A stretch of 64,000 nt of DNA from JAVVHH01 sp965276815 (GTDB lineage: Bacteria > Pseudomonadota > Alphaproteobacteria > Acetobacterales > Acetobacteraceae), in assembly GCA_965276815.1 (NCBI GenBank), contig CBDIBE010000006.1:186001-250000 (forward strand). The letters run 5' to 3'. Under the pieces are notes generated by a model, which was not told the DNA's origin, made no database searches, and was given only the letters and a program-made list of their open reading frames with translations. Numbering within the stretch: the stretch's first letter is position 1; the number at the start of each line of letters is the position of its first letter. Position numbers and translations under genes: made by a program. Of the stretch, positions 8,218 to 17,967 are shown one piece after another.

Positions 8218-10142
8218 CGGAACAGCAGGAAGATGCTGACCAGCAAGACGAGGCCGATCAGCATCGTGAAGGCGTAGACCGCGATCGACCCGGTCTGGAT
8301 TTTGACGACCTGCGCCGAGCTATCCGTGGTCAGCGCCGCGATCCCGTTCGGCACCCCGTCGATGATCGTGGCGTCGCCGACTTGCCAGAGAATGCGCGCC
8401 AGCACCTGCGCCGGCCGCACGAACAGGAAGTCATACAGCTCGTCGAAATACCACTTGTTCAGCACGAACCGGTAGACGCCGGGGAACGCCCCCGCCAATC
8501 GCGCCGGCAGCTCCGGGCGGAACATATACATCACGAAAGCCAGCCCGATCCCCAGCAGCCCCAATACCGTCGGCAAGAAGCTGATCAACAGCGGCGTGTG
8601 CTCCAAATTCTCCAGCACATGATTGTTCAGGCCGACGAAGATCGAGCCGTTCCAGAACTGCTCGAACGCCTCGCCGATAAAATAATGGTGCAGCGTGATG
8701 CCGGTCAGCACCGCCCCCGTCGCCAGCACGATCAGCGGGAACAGCATGACCCACGGGCTCTCGTGCGCGTGCTCCCAGGCGTGGGGGTCAGAACGCGTCG
8801 GGCCATGGAAGGTCAGGATCAGTAACCGCCACGAGTAGAAGGCCGTCAGGAATGCGGCGATCGTGCCGCACCAAAACCCGTAGGTCGCGACCCCGCTATC
8901 CCTGACCCAAGATGCTTCCAGGATCGCGTCCTTCGAGTAGTAGCCGGCGAAGATCGGGATCCCGGCCAGCGCCAGGCTGCCGATCCACATCACCGTCCCG
9001 GTGATCGGGATTTTTCGAAATAGCCCGCCCATCTTGCGGATGTCCTGCTCGTCCGACATCGCGTGGATCACCGACCCGGCGCCCAGGAACAGCAGCGCCT
9101 TGAAGAAGGCATGCGTGACCAGGTGGAAGATCGACGCCTGATAGGCGCCCACGCCGGCTGCGAGGAACATGTAGCCGAGCTGCGAGCACGTCGAATACGC
9201 GATGATCCGCTTGATGTCGGTCTGCACGCAGCCGATGGTCGCCGCAAACAGCGCCGTCGTGCCGCCGATGAAGGTGATGAACCCGGTCGCGCCCGGCGCG
9301 AATTCCAGGATCGGCGACATCCGCGCCACCAGGAATACCCCGGCCGTCACCATCGTCGCCGCATGGATCAGCGCCGAGACCGGCGTCGGCCCCTCCATCG
9401 CATCGGGCAGCCAGACATGCAGCCCGATCTGCGCCGACTTGCCCATCGCGCCCAGGAACAGCAGGATCCCGATCACCTCATAGGCCCGGAAATCCCCACC
9501 CAGCACGTGATAGATCGCGTCCTGATGCTGCGGGACATCAGCAAAGATGTCCGGGAACTCGACCGAGCCGAACACGAAAAACACCAGCGCGATGCCGACC
9601 GCGAAGAACAGATCGCCCACGCGGTTGACCACGAACGCCTTGATCGCCGCCCGGCAAGCGCTCGGCCGGTCGTACCAGTAGCCGATCAGCAGATAGCTCA
9701 TCAGCCCGACGCCCTCCCAGCCGAAGAACAGTTGGACGAGGTTGTTCGACGTCACCAGCATCAGCATGGCGAAGGTGAACAGGCTGAGATAGCTGAAGAA
9801 CCGCGGGACGGTGGCGTCGTGGCTCATATAGCCGACGCTGTAGATGTGAATGAACGTCGAGACGAAGGTCACCATGGCGACCATCACCGCCGAGAGCGTG
9901 TCGTAACGCAGCGCCCAATCCGCGTGGAACCCCTCGACGTCGAACCAGGTGCCCAGCGAGAGCACGCCCGGTTCGGTATGCCCCGCCAGGATCGGCGCAA
10001 AGCTGATCGTCCCGCAAATCGCGGCCACGATCATGCAGATGATGGTGACCGCCTGGCTGGCCCGGTCGCCGATCTGGCGCCCCAGCAACCCGGCGATCAG
10101 CGACCCCAGCAGCGGGGCAAAAACCGCGACGGCGTAGAACAT
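8214..10142 (-). CDS. nuoL: NADH-quinone oxidoreductase subunit L
   Basis: Largest antiporter-like subunit of complex I; 642 residues. It begins MFYAVAVFAPLLGSLIAGLL and contains the LHVWLPDAMEGPTPVSALIH channel signature and, towards the C-terminus, the amphipathic lateral helix region that lies along the membrane arm. It starts seven bases after the nuoK stop and its stop overlaps the nuoM GTG. Confidence 0.97.
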   Translation of the reverse strand: MFYAVAVFAPLLGSLIAGLLGRQIGDRASQAVTIICMIVAAICGTISFAPILAGHTEPGVLSLGTWFDVEGFHADWALRYDTLSAVMVAMVTFVSTFIHIYSVGYMSHDATVPRFFSYLSLFTFAMLMLVTSNNLVQLFFGWEGVGLMSYLLIGYWYDRPSACRAAIKAFVVNRVGDLFFAVGIALVFFVFGSVEFPDIFADVPQHQDAIYHVLGGDFRAYEVIGILLFLGAMGKSAQIGLHVWLPDAMEGPTPVSALIHAATMVTAGVFLVARMSPILEFAPGATGFITFIGGTTALFAATIGCVQTDIKRIIAYSTCSQLGYMFLAAGVGAYQASIFHLVTHAFFKALLFLGAGSVIHAMSDEQDIRKMGGLFRKIPITGTVMWIGSLALAGIPIFAGYYSKDAILEASWVRDSGVATYGFWCGTIAAFLTAFYSWRLLILTFHGPTRSDPHAWEHAHESPWVMLFPLIVLATGAVLTGITLHHYFIGEAFEQFWNGSIFVGLNNHVLENLEHTPLLISFLPTVLGLLGIGLAFVMYMFRPELPARLAGAFPGVYRFVLNKWYFDELYDFLFVRPAQVLARILWQVGDATIIDGVPNGIAALTTDSSAQVVKIQTGSIAVYAFTMLIGLVLLVSIFLLFR

Positions 10143-10149
10143 CGTTCCC

Positions 10150-10467
10150 TCAGCCCCGCATCATGTTGATGTCCTCGACCTGGATCGAGCCGCGGTTGCG
10201 GAAGTAGACCACGACGATCGCCAGCCCAATCGCCGCCTCGGCCGCGGCCACCGTCAGCACGAACATCGCGAACACCTGCCCCGCCAGGTCGCCCAGCGCG
10301 GCGCTGAACCCGACCAGGTTCAGGTTCACCGCGAGCAGCATCAGCTCGATCGACATCATGATGATGATGACGTTCTTTCGGTTCAGGAAAATCCCGAAAA
10401 TGCCAATCACGAGCAGCACCGCGGCCACGGCGAGGTAGTGGCCGACGCCGATTCCTGTGGCTTCCAT
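10150..10467 (-). CDS. nuoK: NADH-quinone oxidoreductase subunit K
   Basis: Small membrane subunit of complex I; 105 residues with three helices. The conserved acidic residues of the proton path lie in IMMSIELMLLAVNLNLV and in TVAAAEAAIGLAIVV. The ATG shares one base with the nuoJ stop (TGATG). Confidence 0.96.
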   Translation of the reverse strand: MEATGIGVGHYLAVAAVLLVIGIFGIFLNRKNVIIIMMSIELMLLAVNLNLVGFSAALGDLAGQVFAMFVLTVAAAEAAIGLAIVVVYFRNRGSIQVEDINMMRG

Positions 10468-11162
10468 CAGTGCTCTCCTGGACCGGGCTCGCCCACGCCA
10501 TGCTCCTGCGGCTCGTCCACGGTCACCAGCTCCGGCTCCGGCGTGGGCCGTAGGAACTCGGTCACCCCCGTGCGCGACGACACGGCCAGCATCTGCAGCG
10601 TGTCCGCCGGCATGCGGGCGTTCTGCCGCGCGATGCTCTGCCGCTTGGTCGTCCCGCGGTCACGATGCGTCAGCACGATGGCGCCGATCATGGCCACCAT
10701 CAGGATGACCCCGGCCACCTGGAACAGCAAAATGTATTGTGTGTAGATCAGTTGCCCCAGCGCCCGCGTATTCTCCAGATCGGGCGGCGCCGCGGAGAAC
10801 TGCGCCGCTCCAGCCGGCGCAAATCGCCAGCCGCCGAGCACGATCGCCAGCTCGCCGAACAGGATCGCGCCGACAACGCCGCCGATCGGGGCAAATTTCT
10901 GGAACCCATCGCGGAGTTGGCTGAAGTTCACGTCCAGCATCATCACCACGAACAGGAACAGCACCGCGACCGCGCCGACATAGACGATCACCAGGATCAT
11001 CGCCAGGAACTCGGCCCCGGCGATCAGGAACAGCGCCGCCGCGTTGAAGAAAGCCAGGATCAGGAAAAGCACCGAGTGCACCGGGTTGCGCGACGTGATC
11101 ACCGCCGCCGCCGACCCGAGTAGGATCGCCGCGAACAGGTAGAAAAAGAAGGTGGTGATCAT
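10467..11162 (-). CDS. nuoJ: NADH-quinone oxidoreductase subunit J, with extended C-terminus
   Basis: Membrane subunit of complex I; 231 residues from an ATG that overlaps the nuoI stop (ATGA). Five helices are visible, with the conserved ILVIVYVGAVAVLFLFVVMM segment whose pi-bulge helix moves during coupling. The membrane part ends near residue 170, and about 60 mostly polar residues follow, ending in EHGVGEPGPGEH. That tail is longer than in the textbook protein of about 180-200 residues. No function can be assigned to it. Confidence 0.95.
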   Translation of the reverse strand: MITTFFFYLFAAILLGSAAAVITSRNPVHSVLFLILAFFNAAALFLIAGAEFLAMILVIVYVGAVAVLFLFVVMMLDVNFSQLRDGFQKFAPIGGVVGAILFGELAIVLGGWRFAPAGAAQFSAAPPDLENTRALGQLIYTQYILLFQVAGVILMVAMIGAIVLTHRDRGTTKRQSIARQNARMPADTLQMLAVSSRTGVTEFLRPTPEPELVTVDEPQEHGVGEPGPGEH

Positions 11163-11647
11163 CGATAGGGCGCGTCCAGCTCGAGCCGCCGGGCTAGCAC
11201 GCTCTCCCACTGATCGCCATTCGCGAGCAGCTTCTCCTTGTTGTAGAGCAGCTCCGCCCGCGTCTCGGTGGCGAACTCGAGATTCGGCCCCTCGACGATC
11301 GCGTCCACCGGACAGCTCTCCTCGCACAAGCCGCAATAGATGCACTTCACCATGTCGATGTCATACCGCGTCGTCCGCCGCGACCCGTCCTCGCGCGGCT
11401 CGGCCTCGATGGTGATCGCCAGCGCCGGACACACCGCCTCGCACAGCTTGCAGGCGATGCAACGCTCTTCCCCGTTCGGGTACCGCCGCAGCGCATGCTC
11501 GCCGCGGAAGCGCGGGCTGAGTGGTGTCCGCTCATACGGGTAGTTGATCGTCGCCTTGCTCCGGAAGAAATACTTCAGGGTTAGCCACAATCCAGCAAGC
11601 AACTCGCTGAGCAGCAAGCTGCGGGCGACGCGGTCGAGGCTCGCCAT
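11159..11647 (-). CDS. nuoI: NADH-quinone oxidoreductase subunit I (two 4Fe-4S clusters)
   Basis: Peripheral-arm subunit of complex I; 162 residues. It carries two ferredoxin-type motifs, CIACKLCEAVCP and CIYCGLCEESCP, which bind clusters N6a and N6b on the electron path to quinone. The N-terminal part (LLAGLWLTLKYFFRSKATIN) is the usual amphipathic anchor. It ends in ATGA, overlapping nuoJ. Confidence 0.97.
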   Translation of the reverse strand: MASLDRVARSLLLSELLAGLWLTLKYFFRSKATINYPYERTPLSPRFRGEHALRRYPNGEERCIACKLCEAVCPALAITIEAEPREDGSRRTTRYDIDMVKCIYCGLCEESCPVDAIVEGPNLEFATETRAELLYNKEKLLANGDQWESVLARRLELDAPYR

Positions 11648-12676
11648 TTACGAAGCTCCTTGCTGGCCCGGCAGCCAGCCAAAGGCGAGCAGCACGCCCG
11701 CCGTCAACACCAGCCAGCCCAGCGACGCCGGCAGGAACACCTTCCAGCCGAGCCGCATGAGCTGGTCATAGCGGAAGCGCGGGAACGTCGCCCGCACCCA
11801 GATGAACATGAACAGCATCAGGCAGATTTTGATGATGAACCAGATCGGCCCCGGTACCCAGGTGAACGGCGCAAACGGGATCGGTGACAGCCAGCCGCCC
11901 AGGAACAAGATCGTCGCCATCGACGACATCAGGATCATGTTCGCGTATTCGCCAAGGAAGAACAGGCCGAATGTCATCGCCCCGTATTCCACATGGAAGC
12001 CGCCGACGATCTCGCTCTCGCCTTCCGGCAGGTCGAACGGCGCCCGGTTGGTCTCCGCCAGGATCGAGATGAAGAACACGATGAACATCGGGAACAGCGG
12101 GATGCAGTACCAAACCCGCTCCTGCGACAGCACGATGTCGGTCAGGTTCAGGCTGCCGGCGCAGAGCAGCACGGTGACCATGACGAAGCCCATGCTGACT
12201 TCGTAGCTCACCATCTGCGCCGCCGAGCGCAGCGCCCCGAGGAAGGCGTATTTCGAGTTGCTCGCCCAGCCGGCGATGACGATCCCGTAGACGCCCAGGC
12301 TGCTGATCGCGAACAGGTAAAGCACGCCGACATTGATATCGGCGATCGCCCAGCCCTCGTTCACCGGGATCACCGCCCAGGCCATCATGGCAAGCGTCAT
12401 CGTCAACAGCGGCGCGATCAGGAACAGCATCCGGTTCGCCCCGGTCGGGATGATCGTCTCTTTCATGATCATCTTCAGTGCGTCGGCGAACGGCTGCCAC
12501 AGGCCGAACGGACCGACGACGTTCGGCCCCTTGCGCATCTGCATTGCCGCCATCACCTTGCGCTCGGCCAGCGTCAGGTATGCGACCGAAATCAGCACCG
12601 GCACCAGCATGGCCAGCGTCTTCAGGACGGTCAGGATCAGGATGCCGACCGCGCTGTCCCAGAAACCCATCATCAC
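11648..12676 (-). CDS. nuoH: NADH-quinone oxidoreductase subunit H
   Basis: Membrane subunit that forms the quinone chamber with NuoB and NuoD; 342 residues and eight or more helices. Recognisable segments are LAERKVMAAMQMRKGPN and the AETNRAPFDLPEGESEIVGG loop. The start is GTG-ATG-ATG, overlapping the nuoG stop; which of the three codons is used cannot be decided from the sequence. Confidence 0.97.
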   Translation of the reverse strand: MMMGFWDSAVGILILTVLKTLAMLVPVLISVAYLTLAERKVMAAMQMRKGPNVVGPFGLWQPFADALKMIMKETIIPTGANRMLFLIAPLLTMTLAMMAWAVIPVNEGWAIADINVGVLYLFAISSLGVYGIVIAGWASNSKYAFLGALRSAAQMVSYEVSMGFVMVTVLLCAGSLNLTDIVLSQERVWYCIPLFPMFIVFFISILAETNRAPFDLPEGESEIVGGFHVEYGAMTFGLFFLGEYANMILMSSMATILFLGGWLSPIPFAPFTWVPGPIWFIIKICLMLFMFIWVRATFPRFRYDQLMRLGWKVFLPASLGWLVLTAGVLLAFGWLPGQQGAS

Positions 12677-14706
12677 TCGGCCGCCAGCGCCACGGGTTGG
12701 CTATACAGCCGGCTGCACTCCGCCATGGTGGCGCTCGCGCGGTTAATCGCGTTGGTCATGTAGTAGTCGGCCACCGCCGGCTCGAAGGCCGCAGTGCCAA
12801 ATGTTCCGCCCGCGGGGCCCGCCGTCTCGCCGCCCTTGGCGCGGAAGAAGGGCTGGCCAAATATCGGGTTCACCTGCTCGAGCCGTGCCCGCACCGCCTC
12901 CAGATCGTCATACGGCAACGGCTTGCCAATCACCTCGCTGAACGCCCGCAGGATCGCCCAGTCCTCGCGCGCCTCGCCAGGCGGCTGCACCGCCACGAAC
13001 CCGCGCTGCACCCGCCCCTCGGTGTTGACCCAGGTACCGCTCTTCTCGGTATAGGCCGCCCCGGGCAGGATCACGTCCGCCGCCGCCGCGCCGCGATCAC
13101 CATGATGGCCCTGATAGACGATGAACGACCGCGGATTGATCTGCAGCGGCGCAAAATCGTCGGCGCCGAGCAGCCACAACAGGCCGAGATCGCCGCCGAC
13201 CATCGTGTTCAGGTCCTTGCCCGCTTCCCCCGGTACGAAGCCGAGATCGAGCGCCCCCACCCGCGACGCCGCGGTGTGCAGCACGTTGAACCCGTGCCAA
13301 TCCCCGGTGATCGCGTCCGACGCCGTCGCCAGCGCCCAAGCCGCCGCCAGTACCGCGGCCCCATCGGCCCGGCGCAGCGCCCCCTGCCCCACGATGATCA
13401 TCGGCCGCTTGGCCGCCTGCAGCAGCTGGTTGAAGTCGCCCAGCTCGTGCAGCCCGCGCGGCGCATCCCCCAGATGCTGGAACCCGTAAGTCAGCTCCGC
13501 CGGCGCACCCACCGACGCGACCGGGCACCCGCCCTGCAGCCAGCGCTTGCGGATCCGCGCATTCAGCACCGGCGCCTCGCGCCGCGGATTGCAGCCTACG
13601 AGCAGGATCGCATCCGCCTCGTCGATCCCGGCGATGGTGGAATTGAACAGGTAGAAATCGCGCCGGCTGGTATCGAGCTGGCCGCCATCCTGCCGGCACT
13701 CCAGGTTCGCCGAGCCGAGCGAGCCCATCAGATCCTTCAACGCCACCATGCTCTCGGCGTCGCACAAATCGCCCGCAATCGCCCCGACCCGCTCGCCAGG
13801 CAGTTCCTTCAGCCGCGCGGCAATGGCGCCGAACGCCTCCTGCCACGTCGCCGGGCGCAGCTTGCCGTCCACGCGGATCCACGGCTTGTCCAGCCGCCGC
13901 CGCTTCAGCCCGTCATGGCTGAACCGCGACTTGTCGCCCAGCCACTCGTCGTTCACGTCCTCATTGATCCGCGGCAGCACGCGCAGCACTTCGCTGCCCC
14001 GGCTGTCCACGCGGATATTGGCGCCCAGCGCGTCGTGCACGTCGATCGTATCGGTCTTGCGCAGCTCCCACGGCCGGGCCGTGAAGCTATACGGCCGGTT
14101 CAGCAGCGCCCCGACCGGGCAGATATCGATCAGATTGCCGGAAAGCTCCGTGCTCAGCGCCCGCTCGATATAGGTGCCGATCTCCATGTTCTCGCCGCGA
14201 TTGGTCGCGCCCATCTCCGGCACGCCCGCCACTTCGCTGCTGAACCGGATGCAACGCGTGCAATGGATGCACCGTGTCATGAACGTCTTGACCAGCGGAC
14301 CCAGATACTTGTCGCGCACCGCCCGCTTGTTCTCGGCGTAGCGCGAATGGTCCATCCCGTAGGAATAGGCCTGGTCCTGCAGGTCGCACTCGCCGCCCTG
14401 GTCGCAGATCGGGCAGTCCAGCGGGTGGTTGATCAGCAGGAACTCCATCACGCCGCGGCGCCCGTTGCGCACCATCGGCGTGTCGGTCTTGACCACCATC
14501 CCATCGGCTACCGGGTACGAGCAGGAAGCGATCGGCTTCGGCGCCTTCTCCACCTCGACCAGGCACATCCGGCAATTGCCGGCCACGCTCAGCTTCTCAT
14601 GGTAGCAGAACCGCGGGATTTCGGCGCCCGCCAGCTCGCAAGCTTGCAGCACCGAGGAGCCGTTCGGCACCTCGACCTGAACGCCGTCAACAGTAACCTT
14701 CGCCAT
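12673..14706 (-). CDS. nuoG: NADH-quinone oxidoreductase subunit G
   Basis: Largest peripheral subunit of complex I; 677 residues from ATG (MAKVTVDGVQVEVPNGSSV). The N-terminal 2Fe-2S domain has FCYHEKLSVAGNCRMC. The His-ligated 4Fe-4S motif (HPLDCPICDQGGECDLQD) and the next cluster motif (CIHCTRCIRF) follow, and then a molybdopterin-oxidoreductase-like domain that in this family holds no cofactor. The start lies five bases after the nuoF stop. The longer upstream open frame is inside nuoF and was not used. Confidence 0.96.
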   Translation of the reverse strand: MAKVTVDGVQVEVPNGSSVLQACELAGAEIPRFCYHEKLSVAGNCRMCLVEVEKAPKPIASCSYPVADGMVVKTDTPMVRNGRRGVMEFLLINHPLDCPICDQGGECDLQDQAYSYGMDHSRYAENKRAVRDKYLGPLVKTFMTRCIHCTRCIRFSSEVAGVPEMGATNRGENMEIGTYIERALSTELSGNLIDICPVGALLNRPYSFTARPWELRKTDTIDVHDALGANIRVDSRGSEVLRVLPRINEDVNDEWLGDKSRFSHDGLKRRRLDKPWIRVDGKLRPATWQEAFGAIAARLKELPGERVGAIAGDLCDAESMVALKDLMGSLGSANLECRQDGGQLDTSRRDFYLFNSTIAGIDEADAILLVGCNPRREAPVLNARIRKRWLQGGCPVASVGAPAELTYGFQHLGDAPRGLHELGDFNQLLQAAKRPMIIVGQGALRRADGAAVLAAAWALATASDAITGDWHGFNVLHTAASRVGALDLGFVPGEAGKDLNTMVGGDLGLLWLLGADDFAPLQINPRSFIVYQGHHGDRGAAAADVILPGAAYTEKSGTWVNTEGRVQRGFVAVQPPGEAREDWAILRAFSEVIGKPLPYDDLEAVRARLEQVNPIFGQPFFRAKGGETAGPAGGTFGTAAFEPAVADYYMTNAINRASATMAECSRLYSQPVALAAE

Positions 14707-14711
14707 TCCAG

Positions 14712-16010
14712 CTACTCCGCAGCAATCCGCATGTTCTGGCGCTTGTACGCAGCAATCCGCTCTTCCATGACCGGCCGGAAATGCCGGATCAAGCCCTGGA
14801 TCGGCCAGGCCGCCGCATCGCCCAGCGCGCAGATCGTATGACCCTCGACTTGCCGCGTGACCTGCTCGAGCGTGTCGATCTCGCCGACCTCTGCCCGCCC
14901 TTCCACCATCCGGCTCATCACCCGCATCATCCACCCGGTACCCTCGCGGCACGGCGTGCACTGCCCGCAGCTCTCATGCTTGTAGAACACCGCCAGCCGC
15001 TGGATCGCGCGGATCACGTCGGTCGACTTGTCCATCACGATCACCGCCGCCGTCCCCAGCCCGCTTTTGACATCCCGCAGACTGTCGAAATCCATCAGCA
15101 CCGTGTCGCAGATGCTCTTCGGGATCAGCGGCACCGACGAGCCGCCGGGAATCACCGCCAGCAGATTGTCCCAGCCGCCGCGCACCCCGCCCGCATACTT
15201 GTCGATGAGCTCGCGCATCGGGATGCCCAGCTCCTCCTCCACATTGCACGGCTTGTTCACATGCCCACTGATGCAGAAGACTTTGGTGCCCGAATTCTTC
15301 GGCCGCCCCAGCGCCGCGAACCACGCGCCGCCGCGCCGCAGGATGTCCGGCACCACCGCGATCGTCTCGACATTGTTGACCGTCGTTGGGCAGCCATACA
15401 GCCCCACCGCGGCCGGGAACGGCGGCTTCAGCCGCGGCATCCCCTTCTTGCCCTCAAGGCTCTCCAACAGCGCGGTCTCTTCCCCGCAAATATACGCCCC
15501 AGCGCCCCGGTGCAGATACAGCTCGAAATCATAGCCGGACCCCAGGGCATTCCGCCCGATCAGCCCCTCGGCATACGCCTCGTCGATCGCCCGCTGCAGC
15601 GTGACCGCCTCGTTGTAGTACTCGCCGCGTATGTAGATGTAGCAGGCGCTCGCCCCCATCGCGAAGCTCGCGATCAGGCATCCCTCGACCAGCTTGTGCG
15701 GGTCGTGCCGCATGATGTCGCGGTCCTTGCACGTCCCCGGCTCGCTCTCGTCGGCGTTGACCACGAGGTAGCTCGGCCGCCCATCCGGCGCCGCCTGCTT
15801 CGGCATGAACGACCACTTGGTCCCCGTCGGGAACCCGGCGCCGCCCCGCCCGCGCAGCCCGGACGTCTTCATCTCCTCGATGATCGCATCCCGCCCACGC
15901 GCTAGGATGTCGGCGGTGCCGTCCCAATCGCCCCGCTTGCGCGCGCCCTCGAGAAACGGGTCGTGCTGGCCGTAGAGATTGGTAAAAATCCGGTCGGAGT
16001 CAGCGAGCAT
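14712..16010 (-). CDS. nuoF: NADH-quinone oxidoreductase subunit F (NADH and FMN binding)
   Basis: Site of NADH oxidation in complex I; 432 residues. The NADH/FMN motifs are GRGGAGFPTGTKW and GAGAYICGEETALLESLEG, and the N3 cluster motif is ESCGQCTPCREG. The chosen ATG (MLADSDRIFTNLYGQ) lies 11 bases inside the nuoE end; a start six codons upstream is possible but less like the family. Confidence 0.96.
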   Translation of the reverse strand: MLADSDRIFTNLYGQHDPFLEGARKRGDWDGTADILARGRDAIIEEMKTSGLRGRGGAGFPTGTKWSFMPKQAAPDGRPSYLVVNADESEPGTCKDRDIMRHDPHKLVEGCLIASFAMGASACYIYIRGEYYNEAVTLQRAIDEAYAEGLIGRNALGSGYDFELYLHRGAGAYICGEETALLESLEGKKGMPRLKPPFPAAVGLYGCPTTVNNVETIAVVPDILRRGGAWFAALGRPKNSGTKVFCISGHVNKPCNVEEELGIPMRELIDKYAGGVRGGWDNLLAVIPGGSSVPLIPKSICDTVLMDFDSLRDVKSGLGTAAVIVMDKSTDVIRAIQRLAVFYKHESCGQCTPCREGTGWMMRVMSRMVEGRAEVGEIDTLEQVTRQVEGHTICALGDAAAWPIQGLIRHFRPVMEERIAAYKRQNMRIAAE

Positions 16011-16713
16011 CGTCCGCCTCCCCAGCACCTTTCGCCTGTAACGTGGTTAGCGTGGTCGGGCCGCCCTCCGGCGCCGACGTGATCCGCCCGATCGTCGACC
16101 CCGCTGGCGGCCGCTCGCCCCGCCGCAACGCCTGCAGCAGCGACCGCGTCCGCTCATAGTCGAGGTCCTCGTAGAAATCGTCGTCCACCTGCAGGATCGG
16201 CGCATTCACGCACCCGCCAAGACACTCCACCTCGCTCATGGTGAACATCCCGTCCCCGCTCATCTCTTTCCAGCCCTTGATCCCGGTCTCATCCCGGCAA
16301 GCCCGCGTCACCTCATCCGACCCCCGCAGCCAGCACGGCGTCGTCCCGCAAATCTGCAGGTGAAACCGCCCGATCGGCGCCATGTTGAACATGAAATAAA
16401 ACGTGCCGACCTCGTAAACCCGAATCGGCGGCATCTCGAGGCGCGCCGCCACCGCATCCATCGCCACCCGCGGCACCCAGGCGCTGCCCGTCAGCCGCCG
16501 CATCTGGCTCTGCACCACATACAGCAAGGGCAGCACCGCGCTCGCCTTCCGGCTCGGCGGATACTTACCCAAAATCGGGCCGATTTCCTGCTGGCTCGCC
16601 TCGTCGAAGGCAAAGCTGGCCGGCTCGGCCCGACGGTCGGCCGCCGGGTTGACGCCGATTTCCTCAGGCCGCGGCGCCGCCGACCCGGCGGCTACGTCCA
16701 CGCGTTCGTTCAT
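16000..16713 (-). CDS. nuoE: NADH-quinone oxidoreductase subunit E (2Fe-2S)
   Basis: Thioredoxin-fold 2Fe-2S subunit of complex I (cluster N1a); 237 residues. Cluster ligands lie in ICGTTPCW and VECLGGCVNAP. The core family domain starts near residue 35 (FAFDEASQQEIGPILGKYP). About 35 residues before it and 45 after it are low-complexity extensions. The gene lies three bases from the nuoD stop. Confidence 0.95.
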   Translation of the reverse strand: MNERVDVAAGSAAPRPEEIGVNPAADRRAEPASFAFDEASQQEIGPILGKYPPSRKASAVLPLLYVVQSQMRRLTGSAWVPRVAMDAVAARLEMPPIRVYEVGTFYFMFNMAPIGRFHLQICGTTPCWLRGSDEVTRACRDETGIKGWKEMSGDGMFTMSEVECLGGCVNAPILQVDDDFYEDLDYERTRSLLQALRRGERPPAGSTIGRITSAPEGGPTTLTTLQAKGAGEADDAR

Positions 16714-16716
16714 GCT

Positions 16717-17967
16717 TTACCTGTCGATCTCGCCGAACACGACGTCGAGTGAGCCGATAATGGCCACCGCGTCGGCCAGCATGTGGCGCCGGGAAAGATG
16801 CTCTACGGCCTGCAGGAAGGCGAACCCGGTCGGCCGGATCTTGCAGCGATACGGCCGGTTGCTGCCATCCGCGATGAGATACACTCCGAACTCCCCCTTC
16901 GGGCTCTCCGTCGCCGTGTACGTCGCCCCGGCCGGAATGTGGTACCCCTCGGTGAACAGCTTGAAGTGATGGATCAGCGCCTCCATCGAGCGCTTCATCT
17001 CGCTGCGATGCGGCGGCGTGATCTTGTTGTCGACGATCCGCACCGGCCCCTCAGGCAGCCGGGCCAAGCACTGTTGGATGATCTTCGTGCTCTCCCGCAT
17101 CTCGGCCATCCGGATGAGATACCGGTCATAGCAGTCGCCATTCCGCGCCACCGGGATATCGAAGTCGAGCTGGTCATACACCTCGTAAGGCTGCGACTTG
17201 CGCAGATCCCACGCGATGCCGCTCGCCCGTAACGGCGGCCCGGAAAACCCCCAAGCCAGCGCATCCTCCGGCGTCATGATCCCGATATCGACGGTCCGCT
17301 GCTTCCAGATCCGGTTGCCGGTCAGCAAGTCCTCAAGCTCGTCGACAAACTTCGGAAACCGCTCCGCCCAAGCCCCGATCCGCTCCGTCAGCCCGGCCGG
17401 CAAATCCCGGTTGACCCCGCCAGTCCGGAAATAATTGGCATGGAACCGCGCACCCGAAGCCGCCTCATAGAACTCGAGCAGCACCTCCCGCTCCTCGAAC
17501 CCCCAAAGGCTCGGCGTAATCGCCCCCACATCAAGCGCATACGTCGTCACGTTCAGCAGATGGTTCAGCACCCGCGTGATCTCGGCGAACAATGTGCGGA
17601 TCCACTGCGCCCGCGCCGGCACCTCGATCCCCAGCAGCTTCTCCTGCGCCAGCACGAAGCTATGCTCCATGCACATCGGGCTAACGTAATCCAGCCGGTC
17701 GAAATACGGCAGCGCCTGAATATACGTCTTGTATTCGATCAGCTTCTCGGTCCCGCGATGCAGCAGCCCGATATGCGGATCGGCCCGCTCCACCACCTCG
17801 CCATCCATCTCCAGGATCAGCCGCAGCACGCCATGCGCCGCCGGATGCTGCGGACCAAAGTTGATCGTATGGTTGTCCACCTCGATCACCTTCGAGGTGT
17901 CGGATTGCAGCATCCCCGGCGTCGTCGGCCCGCCACCAGCATGCACCCGATCTTCGATCTCGCTCAT
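16717..17967 (-). CDS. nuoD: NADH-quinone oxidoreductase subunit D
   Basis: 49-kDa-type subunit that forms the quinone site with NuoB; 416 residues. The family core begins FGPQHPAAHGVLRLILEMDG and includes GLLHRGTEKL, FDRLDYVSPM and the final VFGEIDR. It is separate from nuoC, unlike the fused E. coli form. The ATG overlaps the nuoC stop (ATGA). Confidence 0.97.
   Translation of the reverse strand: MSEIEDRVHAGGGPTTPGMLQSDTSKVIEVDNHTINFGPQHPAAHGVLRLILEMDGEVVERADPHIGLLHRGTEKLIEYKTYIQALPYFDRLDYVSPMCMEHSFVLAQEKLLGIEVPARAQWIRTLFAEITRVLNHLLNVTTYALDVGAITPSLWGFEEREVLLEFYEAASGARFHANYFRTGGVNRDLPAGLTERIGAWAERFPKFVDELEDLLTGNRIWKQRTVDIGIMTPEDALAWGFSGPPLRASGIAWDLRKSQPYEVYDQLDFDIPVARNGDCYDRYLIRMAEMRESTKIIQQCLARLPEGPVRIVDNKITPPHRSEMKRSMEALIHHFKLFTEGYHIPAGATYTATESPKGEFGVYLIADGSNRPYRCKIRPTGFAFLQAVEHLSRRHMLADAVAIIGSLDVVFGEIDR

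Noticed and set aside
12478..14841. A 787-codon open frame on the plus strand opposite nuoG
   Set aside because: Its sequence is Arg/His/Gln/Pro-rich and matches no protein; it is a high-GC shadow of nuoG, whose clusters and motifs are clear.
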